DNA from: Niabella drilacis
GTDB lineage: Bacteria > Bacteroidota > Bacteroidia > Chitinophagales > Chitinophagaceae
Assembly: GCF_900101395.1 (NCBI RefSeq)
Contig: NZ_FMZO01000016.1
Span: 55,992 to 119,991, forward strand
Direction: 5' to 3'
Length of the DNA stretch: 64,000 nt
Both the position numbers and the translations under genes were made by a program. Each line of letters opens with the position of its first letter. The first letter of the stretch is position 1. The notes beneath the pieces are model-generated. The model searched no databases, was not told the DNA's origin, and saw only the letters and a list, made by a program, of their open reading frames with translations. Shown here one piece after another: positions 8,369 to 17,682 of the stretch.

Positions 8369-9254
8369 AATGCTCCTTCCACTGAATGGAGCGTTTCAGC
8401 GCCTCAAGTTTTTGATAGAGCAGGTTTAGCCCCAGCGTTCCGGTCATACCATAGTCTGTAATCGTTTTGGTTTTCCCGTTGTCGTAGGTAATGGTGATGA
8501 TGGCTGTTGTTTGATCTGATGCCTGGGCCCTGTATTCTTCATATAGGTCTTCAAACTTTATGTAATTGAGCAGGCTGCCGAGCTCAGCAAATTCTTCCGG
8601 CCGCAGGGTGCCGGAAGAATGATCATTCAGTAAGGCAGAACAACGGGCATCAATAACCAGCCGGGTTTCGCCAACTGTAATAAATGCGCCGGATGTGGCG
8701 TATTCTATTTTTTGAATGGCGTATGCCGCAGGCTTCGGGTTTTCTTCAATAAAGTCGCCGTATTTAAAAATAATATTTATGGGACTGAAATGGGTGATCA
8801 CTTCAAGAGTGCCGCGGTCTGGTTGCCGGATATATTTTATATACGCGGTTTTACCCCTATGCGCGATAACCGGAAAGCTGCAGGACTGGGATCCTATATC
8901 CCGGTTCAATGTTTTTAGTTCGTAATGACCGCCCTTGTCAAGGACACAAAGGATGGTGTGCTCGGGCTGATTGATAATAATCAGCAGGTCTGTTCGTCCG
9001 TCATTGTCAAGGTCTGCCTTTGACCAGGGCGTTAGTTTCAGGCTGTCTGCTATGCGCTGACAATCGCTGTCCATAAATGTAAGAGCGGAAGGTATTTTAA
9101 CCTGTCTATAATGGCTGTCAATGTTGCAAAGTAATTGTACCACCTGTTGGACCGATCGGATACGGCTTATATTGTAACGTTTGACAGAAGATTGGGCATT
9201 GGCAAACGTAACTCCAAAAAGTAAAACAGCCAGCCATTTAACGAAATTTCCCAT
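8322..9254 (-). CDS. Exported protein with one FG-GAP-like motif, function unknown
   Basis: About 310 residues from MGNFVKWLAVLLF, which gives a clean signal peptide ending FANAQ; the frame extends 7 codons upstream. One stretch, WSKADLDNDGRTDLLIII, is a typical FG-GAP/VCBS calcium-loop motif, present here only once. The rest (a central FSPINIIFKYGDF and a C-terminal AIITITYDNGKTKTITDYG) suggests a beta-rich periplasmic or surface protein. Similar proteins in Bacteroidota carry no assigned function. The 3' end overlaps tnaA on the other strand by 47 bp, so the two may affect each other's termination. Confidence 0.7.
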   Translation of the reverse strand: MGNFVKWLAVLLFGVTFANAQSSVKRYNISRIRSVQQVVQLLCNIDSHYRQVKIPSALTFMDSDCQRIADSLKLTPWSKADLDNDGRTDLLIIINQPEHTILCVLDKGGHYELKTLNRDIGSQSCSFPVIAHRGKTAYIKYIRQPDRGTLEVITHFSPINIIFKYGDFIEENPKPAAYAIQKIEYATSGAFITVGETRLVIDARCSALLNDHSSGTLRPEEFAELGSLLNYIKFEDLYEEYRAQASDQTTAIITITYDNGKTKTITDYGMTGTLGLNLLYQKLEALKRSIQWKEHFSPPGPRLVPVSVLP

Positions 9255-9326
9255 ATATACGCGCTTTACTGGCATATATAACAGATGCCGTTTTTTTGCA
9301 TTTTACACATTACGCCGGCGATATAA

Positions 9327-9716
9327 CTATAAATTGGATATGATCAGCTCCTGCACCTCCTTCATTTCTTCGGGGGATAGTTTCAGCTTGGGTTGCAGGA
9401 AATTAATATCATTAGCATCATTCAGGGGGATGAGGTGCACATGGGCGTGCGGCACTTCAATGCCTACTACGCTTACACCGCAGCGGTTACAGTCAAAGCT
9501 TTTTTCAATGGCTTTTGCAACAGGTTTTGCAAATACCAGCAGTTCTGAAAGATATTCATCCGGTACATCAAACAGGTTGTCTACTTCTACCTTGGGCACT
9601 ACGAGGGTGTGACCCCGGCGTAACGGCATAATGTCTAAAAATGCAATGAATTTGTCGCTCTCAGCAATTTTATAGGAAGGGATTTCTCCGGCGATGATCT
9701 TTGAAAAAATGGTCAT
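9327..9716 (-). CDS. HIT family protein
   Basis: 129 residues, the usual size of HIT (histidine triad) nucleotide-binding proteins. The triad is H90, H92, H94 in PHAHVHLIPL. The N-terminal SKIIAGEIPSYKIAE and the LRRGHTLVVPK stretch (about 32-41) are the classic signature. These homodimers hydrolyse nucleoside phosphoramidates or dinucleotides and are cytoplasmic. It stands alone, downstream of no obvious partner. The assignment is firm; the physiological substrate is unknown. Confidence 0.93.
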   Translation of the reverse strand: MTIFSKIIAGEIPSYKIAESDKFIAFLDIMPLRRGHTLVVPKVEVDNLFDVPDEYLSELLVFAKPVAKAIEKSFDCNRCGVSVVGIEVPHAHVHLIPLNDANDINFLQPKLKLSPEEMKEVQELIISNL

Positions 9717-9826
9717 GATATTTTGCTTTTAGGATAAAGGTACAAAATAGCCTATTTTTGAAACAGGAGCTGCTTGCCAAACGGCTGCAACAATTTTATG
9801 AACTGTTTTTATAGCATCAAACCATT

Positions 9827-10516
9827 ATGAAGAGAATCCTGATCATTATTTGCCTGCTTGTTTTTCCGGGTTTGTTTTTTTCTGTGGAAGCCCAGGTAAG
9901 ATGGGGCCTGAGGGCAGGTGTTAATTTTACGAATGTATCTGCGGTCAAAAACGGGAAACCCCTTAATACGGGTATCAGGACCGGGTTTAAAGGAGGTGCA
10001 GATGCGGCAATACCACTGGGCCGTTTATTTCGGTTGGAGCCGGGATTACTGTTTTCAACGAAAGGATATAAAAACGGGGAGGCGGTAAAAATAAATGCAA
10101 ACGCCTGCTACCTGGAACTACCTGTTAATTTTATTTATAGTCCGGAGGTGGGCAGCGGGAACCTTCTTTTGGGCGCCGGCCCCTATCTGGGATATGGGCT
10201 GGGAGGCAGATGGAAAACGCCCGGGGTGAATAGCGGATCCGACTTCCGGACCGAGATGAAAGGAAACCTGCAGTTTGCAAATGATACAAAAATGGATGAC
10301 TATTATTATATAGCTCCGGGCTCCAGCTTTACCTATGGCCGGCCCGTTGATGCGGGAGTGAATTTTCTTGCAGGCTATGAGTTGTCTGGTAACCTGGCCC
10401 TGCGGTTAGAGGGACAGCTGGGAATAACGGATCTTGCTCCCAAAGTGGAAGGGCAAACAACAAAAGACCATCTTAAAAATGTGGGATTCGGGATTTCGGC
10501 CGGGTATAAATTCTGA
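9827..10516 (+). CDS. PorT-type outer-membrane beta-barrel protein
   Basis: 229 residues. A signal peptide (about 1-22, ending SVEAQ) is followed by alternating beta strands. It opens with VRWGLRAGVNFTNV and ends with the barrel-type terminal strand GFGISAGYKF, which finishes in phenylalanine as outer-membrane barrels usually do. It belongs to the small porin-like barrels (Outer membrane protein beta-barrel domain) abundant in Bacteroidota. A role in passive transport or envelope structure is likely but not shown. It is monocistronic, facing the greA terminator. Confidence 0.82.
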   Translation: MKRILIIICLLVFPGLFFSVEAQVRWGLRAGVNFTNVSAVKNGKPLNTGIRTGFKGGADAAIPLGRLFRLEPGLLFSTKGYKNGEAVKINANACYLELPVNFIYSPEVGSGNLLLGAGPYLGYGLGGRWKTPGVNSGSDFRTEMKGNLQFANDTKMDDYYYIAPGSSFTYGRPVDAGVNFLAGYELSGNLALRLEGQLGITDLAPKVEGQTTKDHLKNVGFGISAGYKF

Positions 10517-10534
10517 CAACGCATCATGTTTAAG

Positions 10535-10566
10535 AAAAAACCGCCCCGGTTTAACCGGAGCGGCTT
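10535..10566 (-). terminator. Intrinsic terminator downstream of greA
   Basis: On the minus strand GCCGCTCCGG and CCGGGGCGG pair around TTAAA and are followed by TTTTTTC. It lies about 80 bp past the greA stop and faces the convergent beta-barrel gene. It can act in both directions but the U-run favours the minus strand. Confidence 0.85.
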
Positions 10567-10644
10567 AAAAGCTGGTAGCAGTGCTGCAGTACAGGTGTGC
10601 GACGCAAGAGAGGTTCAGCGATGCACTGCAGCCGGCTAAAAAAA

Positions 10645-11115
10645 TTATATCGATATCTCTTCAATTTTAAACTGGATTACACCTGCCGGGGCCTGTACAT
10701 CGGCCACATCGCCGGGCTCTTTACCCAGTATGCCCTTACCAATAGGGGAAGTGATGGATATTTTCCCTGCCTTCAGATCGGCCTCCTGTTCACTTACAAG
10801 CTGGTAAATTACTTGCTTTTTCGTTTTAAGGTTGGTGAGTTTTACTTTGGTCAGGATCGACACTTTACTGGTATCAATGGTAGATTCATCCAACACGCGG
10901 GCATTGGCCAGCGCGCCTTCCAGCGCTGCAATTTTTGCTTCCAGGATGCCCTGGGCCTCCTTGGCCGCATCGTACTCTGCATTTTCTTTGAGGTCTCCTT
11001 TTTCACGTGCTTCTGCAATGGCCCTGCTGGCAGCCGGGCGCTCTACACCTTTCATGTGCTGCAGCTCTTCCTTCATTTGCTCTAATGTTTCCTTTGTTAC
11101 ATATTGTATACTCAT
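10645..11115 (-). CDS. greA: Transcription elongation factor GreA
   Basis: 156 residues from MSIQYVTKETLEQ. GreA rescues backtracked RNA polymerase by stimulating transcript cleavage. The N-terminal coiled coil (about 1-75) contains AIAEAREKGDLKENAEYDAAKEAQG; its tip acidic pair (D, E in GDLKENAEYD) reaches the polymerase active site. The C-terminal FKBP-like domain ends GDVADVQAPAGVIQFKIEEI. AAGGAAG lies 6 nt before the ATG and could act as ribosome binding site, unusual for this phylum. Upstream, between a -7-like box and the start, lies a terminator-like hairpin (see separate entry), which may attenuate expression. Confidence 0.95.
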   Translation of the reverse strand: MSIQYVTKETLEQMKEELQHMKGVERPAASRAIAEAREKGDLKENAEYDAAKEAQGILEAKIAALEGALANARVLDESTIDTSKVSILTKVKLTNLKTKKQVIYQLVSEQEADLKAGKISITSPIGKGILGKEPGDVADVQAPAGVIQFKIEEISI

Positions 11116-11139
11116 ATGTGCTTCCTTTAGAATAAACAG

Positions 11140-11177
11140 AAAAAAATAACAACGCCTCAGATCAAAACTGAAGCGTT
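11140..11177 (-). terminator. Terminator-like hairpin in the greA leader
   Basis: On the minus strand AACGCTTCAG pairs with CTGAGGCGTT (one wobble, 7-nt loop) and is followed by a run of seven T within 12 nt. It ends about 25 nt before the greA ATG. It may simply end the dehydrogenase transcript. However, a TAnnTTTG box (TATATTTG, 11194-11201) lies upstream of the hairpin and none lies after it, so greA mRNA probably has to read through it. Confidence 0.7.
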
Positions 11178-11212
11178 GCATTACCTATATAAACAAATAT
11201 AATTAAAAAGGA

Positions 11213-12148
11213 TTACAATTCCTTTATCCCCAGCTTTTTTAACAGAACTGTAGCCATTTTTAAAAAAGCCTCATGGCTATAGCCTGCGATATGTGGAGTG
11301 ATGATCACATTTTGCTGATTCAGAAGCCATTGCAATGTTTCTTTTTCTTCCGGAGTATAAGTATCCAGTTTCTCGTTCTCCAATACATCAAGGCATGCGC
11401 CGGAAATAAATCCCTGTTTTAACCCTTCGGACAGTGTAGGAAGGTGGATGACCTTACCACGGCTGGCGTTGAGGATAACAGGTTTTTGCTGCATGGTTTT
11501 CATAAGCTCGATGGTAAGCATACCCTTTGTGTCAGTGGTCAGCGGTACGTTGAAGCTGATCACATCAGCGTAGCGGCAAACCTGCTCCAGCGAAGCTTCT
11601 TTTACATGATCATGTGCAAAGTCATTTTTGAATTTATCATAGGCAAGTACGGTCACGTTAAATGGCTGCAGCAGCCGGGCAAAGGCCCCGCCGGTATTGC
11701 CATAGCCGATGATGCCAACCGTTTTACCGGTAAGCTCTGTTCCCCGGTTCTCTTCCCGCTTCCAGATGAACTGCTGCACTTCAGGAACAGCAATGTTCAT
11801 TTTATTGAGCAGCATCAGCAGCATGCCCAGGCTTTGTTCTGCAACGGCATTGCGGTTCCCTTCAGGACTGCTTACACAAAGAATGTTCCTGCTTTGGGCA
11901 TAAGGCACATCGATCAGTTCCATACCGCTTCCCAGGCGTCCGATCCATTTAAGGGAAGGGGCTGCATCAATCAGGTGCTTATCAACCGTGATACGGGTGG
12001 TGAGCACCAGCCCCGTAATATCCCGGGCCTGCGCCATCAGTTCCTCATAGGTGATTTTGGGCAGATAGGAAACGGCAAATCCTTTTTCTGCAAGGGTTTC
12101 CTGCAGGATGGGATGTGCGTTTCCTGTAATGATCACTTTTTCTTTCAT
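11213..12148 (-). CDS. D-isomer 2-hydroxyacid dehydrogenase (phosphoglycerate-dehydrogenase-like)
   Basis: 311 residues. The NAD-binding Rossmann motif is GIIGYGNTGGAFA (about 143-155). The family signature continues with VISFNVPLTTDTKGMLTIELM and then ILNASRGKVI. The catalytic arginine is likely in LNASRG, and the catalytic His in ITPHIAGYS near the C-terminus. Short forms without an ACT domain are often annotated SerA-like, but they may act on other 2-hydroxy acids. No serC or other serine-pathway gene is adjacent. The enzyme class is secure; the substrate is not. It lies directly upstream of the greA leader on the same strand. Confidence 0.88.
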   Translation of the reverse strand: MKEKVIITGNAHPILQETLAEKGFAVSYLPKITYEELMAQARDITGLVLTTRITVDKHLIDAAPSLKWIGRLGSGMELIDVPYAQSRNILCVSSPEGNRNAVAEQSLGMLLMLLNKMNIAVPEVQQFIWKREENRGTELTGKTVGIIGYGNTGGAFARLLQPFNVTVLAYDKFKNDFAHDHVKEASLEQVCRYADVISFNVPLTTDTKGMLTIELMKTMQQKPVILNASRGKVIHLPTLSEGLKQGFISGACLDVLENEKLDTYTPEEKETLQWLLNQQNVIITPHIAGYSHEAFLKMATVLLKKLGIKEL

Positions 12149-12187
12149 CGATATTTTTTAAGATAATGTAAATAAAACCCCCGGAGA

Positions 12188-12940
12188 TTATTTCATTTTA
12201 AAACTGAGACCGGCAAAATCGCTGACCGACAATTGCTCTGCCCGCTTATTAAAGATGTCGTCTTTTAATGTTGCTTCGTCAAACAGAGGCTTTACGGCGT
12301 TGCGTAATGTTTTCCTTCTTTGATTGAACGCTGTTTTTACCAGTACGGTAAAGGCCCTGTCCGACTTTCTGGGCTCCGTTGTTTGCCTTCTCCGGAGCCG
12401 GATCACCCCGCTTTTAACCTTGGGGGGCGGATTGAATGATTGTTCGCTTACATCAAAAAGGTAGTCTACTTCATAAAATGCCTGTATCAGTACGCTGATT
12501 ACGCCGTAAATTTTTGAACCGGGCGCGGCAGCCACCCGCTGTGCCACTTCCTTTTGAAACATGCCGGTAATAACAGGCACCTGCTCTTTCCAATCGAGGA
12601 TCTTAAAAAGGATCTGTGTGGAAATATTGTAAGGAAAGTTGCCTACTATATGAAAAATACCTTCAAAGGGGGCTGCAGTGTCCAGTATACTTTCATGGAT
12701 GATCTTATCCTTCAGCTCCGGATAGGTGGCCGTGAGGTACTGTACTTTTTCAGCGTCCAGCTCCACTGCCCTGAACGATACTTCCGGCAACTGCACCAGG
12801 TAACGGGTAATAGCGCCACCACCGGGTCCTACCTCAAGCAATTGCTCCGGCTTTTCGGCTTCCACAGCGGCCACGATCTTTTTACAGACATTGTCATCCT
12901 TTAAGAAATGCTGGCCCAGCGATTTTTTTAACGTGTACAT
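12188..12940 (-). CDS. rsmA: 16S rRNA (adenine1518-N6/adenine1519-N6)-dimethyltransferase
   Basis: 250 residues. RsmA (KsgA) dimethylates two adjacent adenines at the 3' end of 16S rRNA. Seen: SLGQHFLKD at the start, SAM-binding motif I EVGPGGGAITRYL (about 36-48), acidic VELDAEK (about 59-65) and the catalytic NFPYNIS motif (101-107). The C-terminal helical domain has FNPPPKVKSGVIRL. Length is close to the usual 260-270. A -7 box (TAATTTTG) ends exactly 4 nt before the ATG, which implies a leaderless transcript. It sits in a run of minus-strand housekeeping genes. Confidence 0.95.
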   Translation of the reverse strand: MYTLKKSLGQHFLKDDNVCKKIVAAVEAEKPEQLLEVGPGGGAITRYLVQLPEVSFRAVELDAEKVQYLTATYPELKDKIIHESILDTAAPFEGIFHIVGNFPYNISTQILFKILDWKEQVPVITGMFQKEVAQRVAAAPGSKIYGVISVLIQAFYEVDYLFDVSEQSFNPPPKVKSGVIRLRRRQTTEPRKSDRAFTVLVKTAFNQRRKTLRNAVKPLFDEATLKDDIFNKRAEQLSVSDFAGLSFKMK

Positions 12941-12944
12941 GCTG

Positions 12945-12952
12945 CAAAATTA
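12945..12952 (-). promoter_or_regulatory. -7 box of rsmA (leaderless)
   Basis: TAATTTTG on the minus strand matches the Bacteroidota -7 consensus TAnnTTTG and ends 4 nt before the rsmA ATG. The expected start of transcription falls at or next to the start codon. Confidence 0.6.
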
Positions 12953-12965
12953 AGCAGTTGCCGGT

Positions 12966-13193
12966 TTATACCGTTTTCTTTGGCGGCAGGGCAAAGGCAA
13001 CAGCCTCATGTTCAAAATGGCCTTTATGACTGCCATCGCAAAAAGGTTTGTTGGCTGATTTGCCGCAGCGGCACAGGGACACAATTTCTCTGCCACCCAG
13101 GTCATAGGGATTGCCCTCTTTATCCACGATTTCAAAATCACCTTCGATCCGTAAGGAACCGTTATTATTTACTGTAATTTTTGTTGTTGCCAT
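12966..13193 (-). CDS. CDGSH iron-sulfur domain protein
   Basis: 75 residues, the size of a single-domain CDGSH protein. The 2Fe-2S ligand set is complete: C41, C43, C52 and H56 in SLCRCGKSANKPFCDGSHK. The three-Cys, one-His coordination gives these clusters a redox- and pH-sensitive, transferable character. There is no membrane anchor, so it should be cytosolic. The role in bacteria is unclear; iron or redox handling is the usual suggestion. A TACTTTTG -7 box lies about 24 nt upstream of the ATG (13218-13225). Confidence 0.93.
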   Translation of the reverse strand: MATTKITVNNNGSLRIEGDFEIVDKEGNPYDLGGREIVSLCRCGKSANKPFCDGSHKGHFEHEAVAFALPPKKTV

Positions 13194-13334
13194 AATTCAT
13201 TATAGTTTATCTGGCGGCAAAAGTAATGGAAAACAGGTAGGGAACTAACGGATCCGGTAATGAAACGCCTGGGAATATCGTGCGTATGGAATTTTTCAGA
13301 TAAGTTGTCTGAAAGATATAAGTGTATTTAGGAA

Positions 13335-13775
13335 ATGGACAAACTTTATGCAATCATAATCTTGTGCGCACTGTCAAATATCAGTTTGGGCCAATCAAAG
13401 ATTTTTACCACAGGTGGAATTCAAATAAAGGTATCGGCTGCCGATTCGTCCATATCGGAAGCGTTCTTTTGTGTAGGACGGCAGCCGGAGTTTCCGGGAG
13501 GAATGCATAAGGCGGTAGCATTTGCAAAAAGCAAAATTCATTATCCGCCGGCAGCTGTAAACGACAATGTTCGGGGAACTGTGGTACTACGATTCGCTAT
13601 TGATACCACCGGAAAGGTTATTGATAAAGCAGTTATCCAGAATGTTCGTTATGACCTCGATTCTGCCTGCCTGCAAATGTTGCATAAAATGCCCAAATGG
13701 AAGCCTGGCTTTTTAAATGGTACTCCGGTGAAAGTTATAGAACAGTGGAAGGTCACTTTTGTGCTCACCAATTGA
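13335..13775 (+). CDS. Exported TonB C-terminal-domain protein
   Basis: 146 residues. An N-terminal signal sequence or anchor (about 1-19, ending NISLGQ) is followed by a TonB_C-type domain. QPEFPGGMHKAVAFAKSKIHYP starts the domain, VRGTVVLRFAIDTTGKV is its core, and the C-terminus reads WKPGFLNGTPVKV. Canonical TonB carries a proline-rich spacer between membrane anchor and C-terminal domain. That spacer is missing, so this is not an ordinary TonB. Such short forms are common in Bacteroidota and may be exported relatives. No ExbB/ExbD genes are near. Confidence 0.82.
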   Translation: MDKLYAIIILCALSNISLGQSKIFTTGGIQIKVSAADSSISEAFFCVGRQPEFPGGMHKAVAFAKSKIHYPPAAVNDNVRGTVVLRFAIDTTGKVIDKAVIQNVRYDLDSACLQMLHKMPKWKPGFLNGTPVKVIEQWKVTFVLTN

Positions 13776-13935
13776 TGCATGTTGCCGGGATGGTGCAAGG
13801 ACGTTACATGGGGCCGGGTTATAACGGTCTCCAAATTTGTTTCGGATAATGTCTGCAATGCCGTTTGGTCTAACAAGTTCCCATTAAGGCCAGCAGATTC
13901 TCAAAAACATTCTCGTATTCGTGCCTCTTGCGGCC

Positions 13936-13943
13936 TATCTTTG
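13936..13943 (+). promoter_or_regulatory. -7 box of the HAD gene (leaderless)
   Basis: TATCTTTG matches TAnnTTTG exactly and ends 4 nt before the ATG at 13948. The spacing predicts transcription starting at the start codon. Confidence 0.6.
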
Positions 13944-13947
13944 AACC

Positions 13948-14562
13948 ATGATTAAAAATGTAATTTTTGATTTTGGAGGCGTATTGCTGAATCTCGATTT
14001 TAAGCGATCGTTTGCTGCATTTGAGGCTCTGGGTTTTGCCGATTTTGAAGATAAGTTTTCGCAATATACGGCGGCGCCTGTATTTCAGAAACTGGAAAAA
14101 GGGGAGATCACTGCCCCGGAATTTTATGAGGGATTGAGGGAACTGCTTGGAGTGCCGGTGCCCGATGTGCAGCTGGAGCAGGCCTGGAATGCCATGCTGC
14201 TGGATTACCGCAAGCCCAGTCTTGATTTTTTAATACCCCTTGCCGGTAAATATAATCTCTTTTTACTCAGCAATACCAACCAGATCCATTATGATCATTT
14301 TTCAAGAACGCTGAAAGAGGAAACAGCGTATCCCTCACTGGAATTCTTTTTCAAGAAGGCGTATTACTCTCACGACATCAGGCGCCGGAAGCCGGATGCG
14401 GCTACCTATGCTTTTGTACTGGAAGATGCAGGGATCAGGGCCGGAGAAACGCTGTTCATTGATGATAGCTTTACCAACCTGCCCAACGCGCAGGAACTGG
14501 GCATCCAAACGCATTTGTTATTGCCAGAAGAAAGGATTGAACATTTGGAGATATTACAGTGA
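13948..14562 (+). CDS. HAD-superfamily phosphatase, YihX-like
   Basis: 204 residues. HAD motif I is VIFDFGGVLL with nucleophile D8; the usual second Asp at +2 is glycine (D8-F-G10), as in the YihX group of sugar phosphatases. Motif II is likely LLSNTNQIH (about 110-118). Motif III/IV are RRRKPDAATY and LFIDDSFTNLPNAQELG. The helical cap lies at about 15-95. YihX releases phosphate from alpha-glucose 1-phosphate; a similar role here is possible but not shown. The gene is monocistronic, with a leaderless-type promoter and a shared terminator facing the ATP synthase genes. Confidence 0.85.
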   Translation: MIKNVIFDFGGVLLNLDFKRSFAAFEALGFADFEDKFSQYTAAPVFQKLEKGEITAPEFYEGLRELLGVPVPDVQLEQAWNAMLLDYRKPSLDFLIPLAGKYNLFLLSNTNQIHYDHFSRTLKEETAYPSLEFFFKKAYYSHDIRRRKPDAATYAFVLEDAGIRAGETLFIDDSFTNLPNAQELGIQTHLLLPEERIEHLEILQ

Positions 14563-14606
14563 TTCTTTTGCAGGCGCTATTTTTTCATCCGTTATTTAAA
14601 AAGAGA

Positions 14607-14635
14607 AAAGCCCCGTTCTTTAGGAACAGGGCTTT
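14607..14635. terminator. Bidirectional terminator between HAD gene and ATP synthase operon
   Basis: AAAGCCCCGTTC and GGAACAGGGCTTT pair around TTTA (one wobble). On the minus strand it is followed by TTTTC; on the plus strand by the TTT of the stem only. It closes the atpB-E-F-H transcript. Confidence 0.85.
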
Positions 14636-14658
14636 GATATTGTTGATAGGGATCTTTC

Positions 14659-15222
14659 TTACCGTACCTTGTAAATAAAATCATTATTCTTAAACTGTTT
14701 GGCAATGGCTTTCAGATCGTAGCTGATACTGGCGTCTACCATTTTATCACCCATTTCCAAAACAAAACCACCGATGATATCAGGGTTAACAGTTGATTCC
14801 AGCTCGATGTTCTGCTGCCCGGATGCCTTCTTTACCTGTTCAATAATGTTATTTTTTACAGCATCACTTACCGGCACTGCAGTGGTCAGTTTCACCGTAT
14901 GGATATTGTTCAGCACTTTGTATTGCGCTACAAATGCCGGCAGGATCTCAGGAAGAATGGCTTCCCTGTTCTTTGAGATCAGCAGGTTGGCAAAACCTTT
15001 TGTAATAGCTCCGATATGATTGCCGGTGATGGCTTCTATGATGTTCTTTTTCTTGTCGGCCTTAATGATGGGGCTGCGCAGCAGGTTTACAAACTCCCTG
15101 CTTTCTTTGCACACCGCCTGCAGCCACTGTATATCAGCAAATACAGCTGCTACCTGGTTCTTTTCTTTTGCCAGGTCTAACAGGGCTTTTGCATATCTGG
15201 AGGCTAAACGGGGATTAGGCAT
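14659..15222 (-). CDS. atpH: ATP synthase F1 subunit delta
   Basis: 187 residues. The delta subunit connects the F1 head to the peripheral stalk. It starts PNPRLASRYAKALLDLA, the typical N-terminal helix. The C-terminal half contains VNPDIIGGFVLEMGDKMVDASISYDL, the conserved family signature. It is the last gene of the run: atpA and atpG, which normally follow it in related genomes, are absent and a terminator comes instead. atpF lies 69 bp upstream. Identification is secure. Confidence 0.93.
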   Translation of the reverse strand: MPNPRLASRYAKALLDLAKEKNQVAAVFADIQWLQAVCKESREFVNLLRSPIIKADKKKNIIEAITGNHIGAITKGFANLLISKNREAILPEILPAFVAQYKVLNNIHTVKLTTAVPVSDAVKNNIIEQVKKASGQQNIELESTVNPDIIGGFVLEMGDKMVDASISYDLKAIAKQFKNNDFIYKVR

Positions 15223-15291
15223 ATCTTAAATGTAAAGTAACAAATATAAAATGTAGAATATAAAAGACGTGAAACTCCTCAGGCCTGCGTA

Positions 15292-15786
15292 TTAGTTCAG
15301 TTTAATGGAATTTACCAGGCTGTTGATGTACGCTTCCTGTTTATCAGCCCCTGCCAGTTGTTGTTTCAGCACTTTTTCACTAACCTCGATCACCATTTTA
15401 CCTACTTCGTTTTTCACATCGGTAAGCGCCGCCATTTTCTGTGCGTTGATGGCCTGCTGCGCATCTGCGATGATTTTGCTGGCCTCTGCCTTGGCCTGTT
15501 CTTTGGCTTCGTTTACGATCTTATCCTTTGTTTCGCGTGCTTCTTTAAGCAGTTGTGCCCTTTCCTCACGCGCTTTTGCCAGTAAAGATTCGTTTTCGCT
15601 TTGCAGCTGTGCCATTTCTGCTTTTACTTTTTCGGCAGATGCGATGGCTCCGGCAATATTTTGCTCACGCTCGTTCAGCGATTTAATGATCGGTTTCCAT
15701 GCGAATTTTTTAAGCACCAGAAACACCACAACGAACGCTACGAAAATCCAGAAAAAATAGCCAAGATCAGGAGTAAGTAATCCCAT
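15292..15786 (-). CDS. atpF: ATP synthase Fo subunit b
   Basis: 164 residues. A single N-terminal transmembrane helix (about 7-27, GYFFWIFVAFVVVFLVL) is followed by a long charged coiled coil (about 30-150) rich in Ala, Glu, Lys and Gln. This is the peripheral stalk that holds delta against rotation. KFAWKPIIKSLNEREQNI just after the membrane helix is typical. One copy is present, so a homodimer is expected. It sits between atpE and atpH on the same strand. Confidence 0.94.
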   Translation of the reverse strand: MGLLTPDLGYFFWIFVAFVVVFLVLKKFAWKPIIKSLNEREQNIAGAIASAEKVKAEMAQLQSENESLLAKAREERAQLLKEARETKDKIVNEAKEQAKAEASKIIADAQQAINAQKMAALTDVKNEVGKMVIEVSEKVLKQQLAGADKQEAYINSLVNSIKLN

Positions 15787-15884
15787 TTTTATAAAATTGA
15801 AAAGTTAAAATGTTGATCAGAAATTTAAAATACTGCATCTGCCGCCCTTTGCTTTAGATGCAGTAAATTGTTTTGGTGAAGCTA

Positions 15885-17284
<1,400 letters not shown>

Positions 17285-17303
17285 ACTGCTCTGAAATTTG
17301 CGG

Positions 17304-17311
17304 CAAAGATA
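17304..17311 (-). promoter_or_regulatory. -7 box of the atpB operon
   Basis: TATCTTTG on the minus strand is an exact TAnnTTTG match and ends 19 nt before the atpB ATG, giving a leader of about 15 nt. Confidence 0.55.
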
Positions 17312-17351
17312 AGGCTGAAACAGATAAAAAAGGGAATTTGCAGGCGGGTAT

Positions 17352-17594
17352 TTAAAGTTTTTGGCTGCCGGAAGCATCCTCCTCCAGGATTTTTTTGATC
17401 CGTTCCAGTTCGATGACATCGATCTGATCTTTGAAGCGGTTTACGGCTTTTTTATTAGCGATAAGATGGTTGATATGAAGAAAAGGAATTCTAATTGCAT
17501 CAATTTCAGCAATTCCTGCAAATTTATGGCATTGCTCAAACGAAAAGCCATAAAAATTATTTAGGAAGCCGCTTACAGGTAATTTTGGCTCTTT
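17352..17594 (-). pseudogene. C-terminal remnant of a DUF6036-type nucleotidyltransferase
   Basis: An 80-codon frame without a good start, preceded by two in-frame TGA codons, encodes NFYGFSFEQCHKFAG, then IRIPFLHINHLIANKKAVNRFKDQ, then IDVIELERIKKI. This resembles the C-terminal end of the nucleotidyltransferase-like proteins found next to small partner genes in Bacteroidota (pattern LHI..LI..K.A..R.KD..DV..LE.I). The catalytic N-terminal half (GG/GS and DxD) is gone. The fragment overlaps the end of the upstream small gene, as an intact second gene would. It is probably a deletion product. Confidence 0.6.
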
Positions 17595-17682
17595 TCATCA
17601 TAAGGCTGCCTTTCATCAGGCTGGTCATAATCAAAAAGCGCTCTTTATAACTGCGTTTCAGGGCTGTACGCAATAAATCCAT
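17557..17682 (-). CDS. Small basic protein, likely partner of the lost nucleotidyltransferase
   Basis: About 41 residues from MDLLRTALKRSYKERFLIM; the open frame extends to 17808, but that part looks like leader sequence. The protein is strongly basic (MKRAKITCKRLPK at the end) and helical. Small proteins of this style, with an ERFLxMTxLMK core and a RAKIT tail, sit directly upstream of DUF6036-type nucleotidyltransferases in related genomes as I recall them. The pair may form a toxin-antitoxin-like unit; this is inference. Here the second gene is only a remnant, so the present function is doubtful. Confidence 0.5.
   Translation of the reverse strand: MDLLRTALKRSYKERFLIMTSLMKGSLMMKRAKITCKRLPK

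Noticed and set aside
11444..12166. 240-codon frame opposite the dehydrogenase
   Set aside because: Antisense shadow; no start context and no family resemblance.
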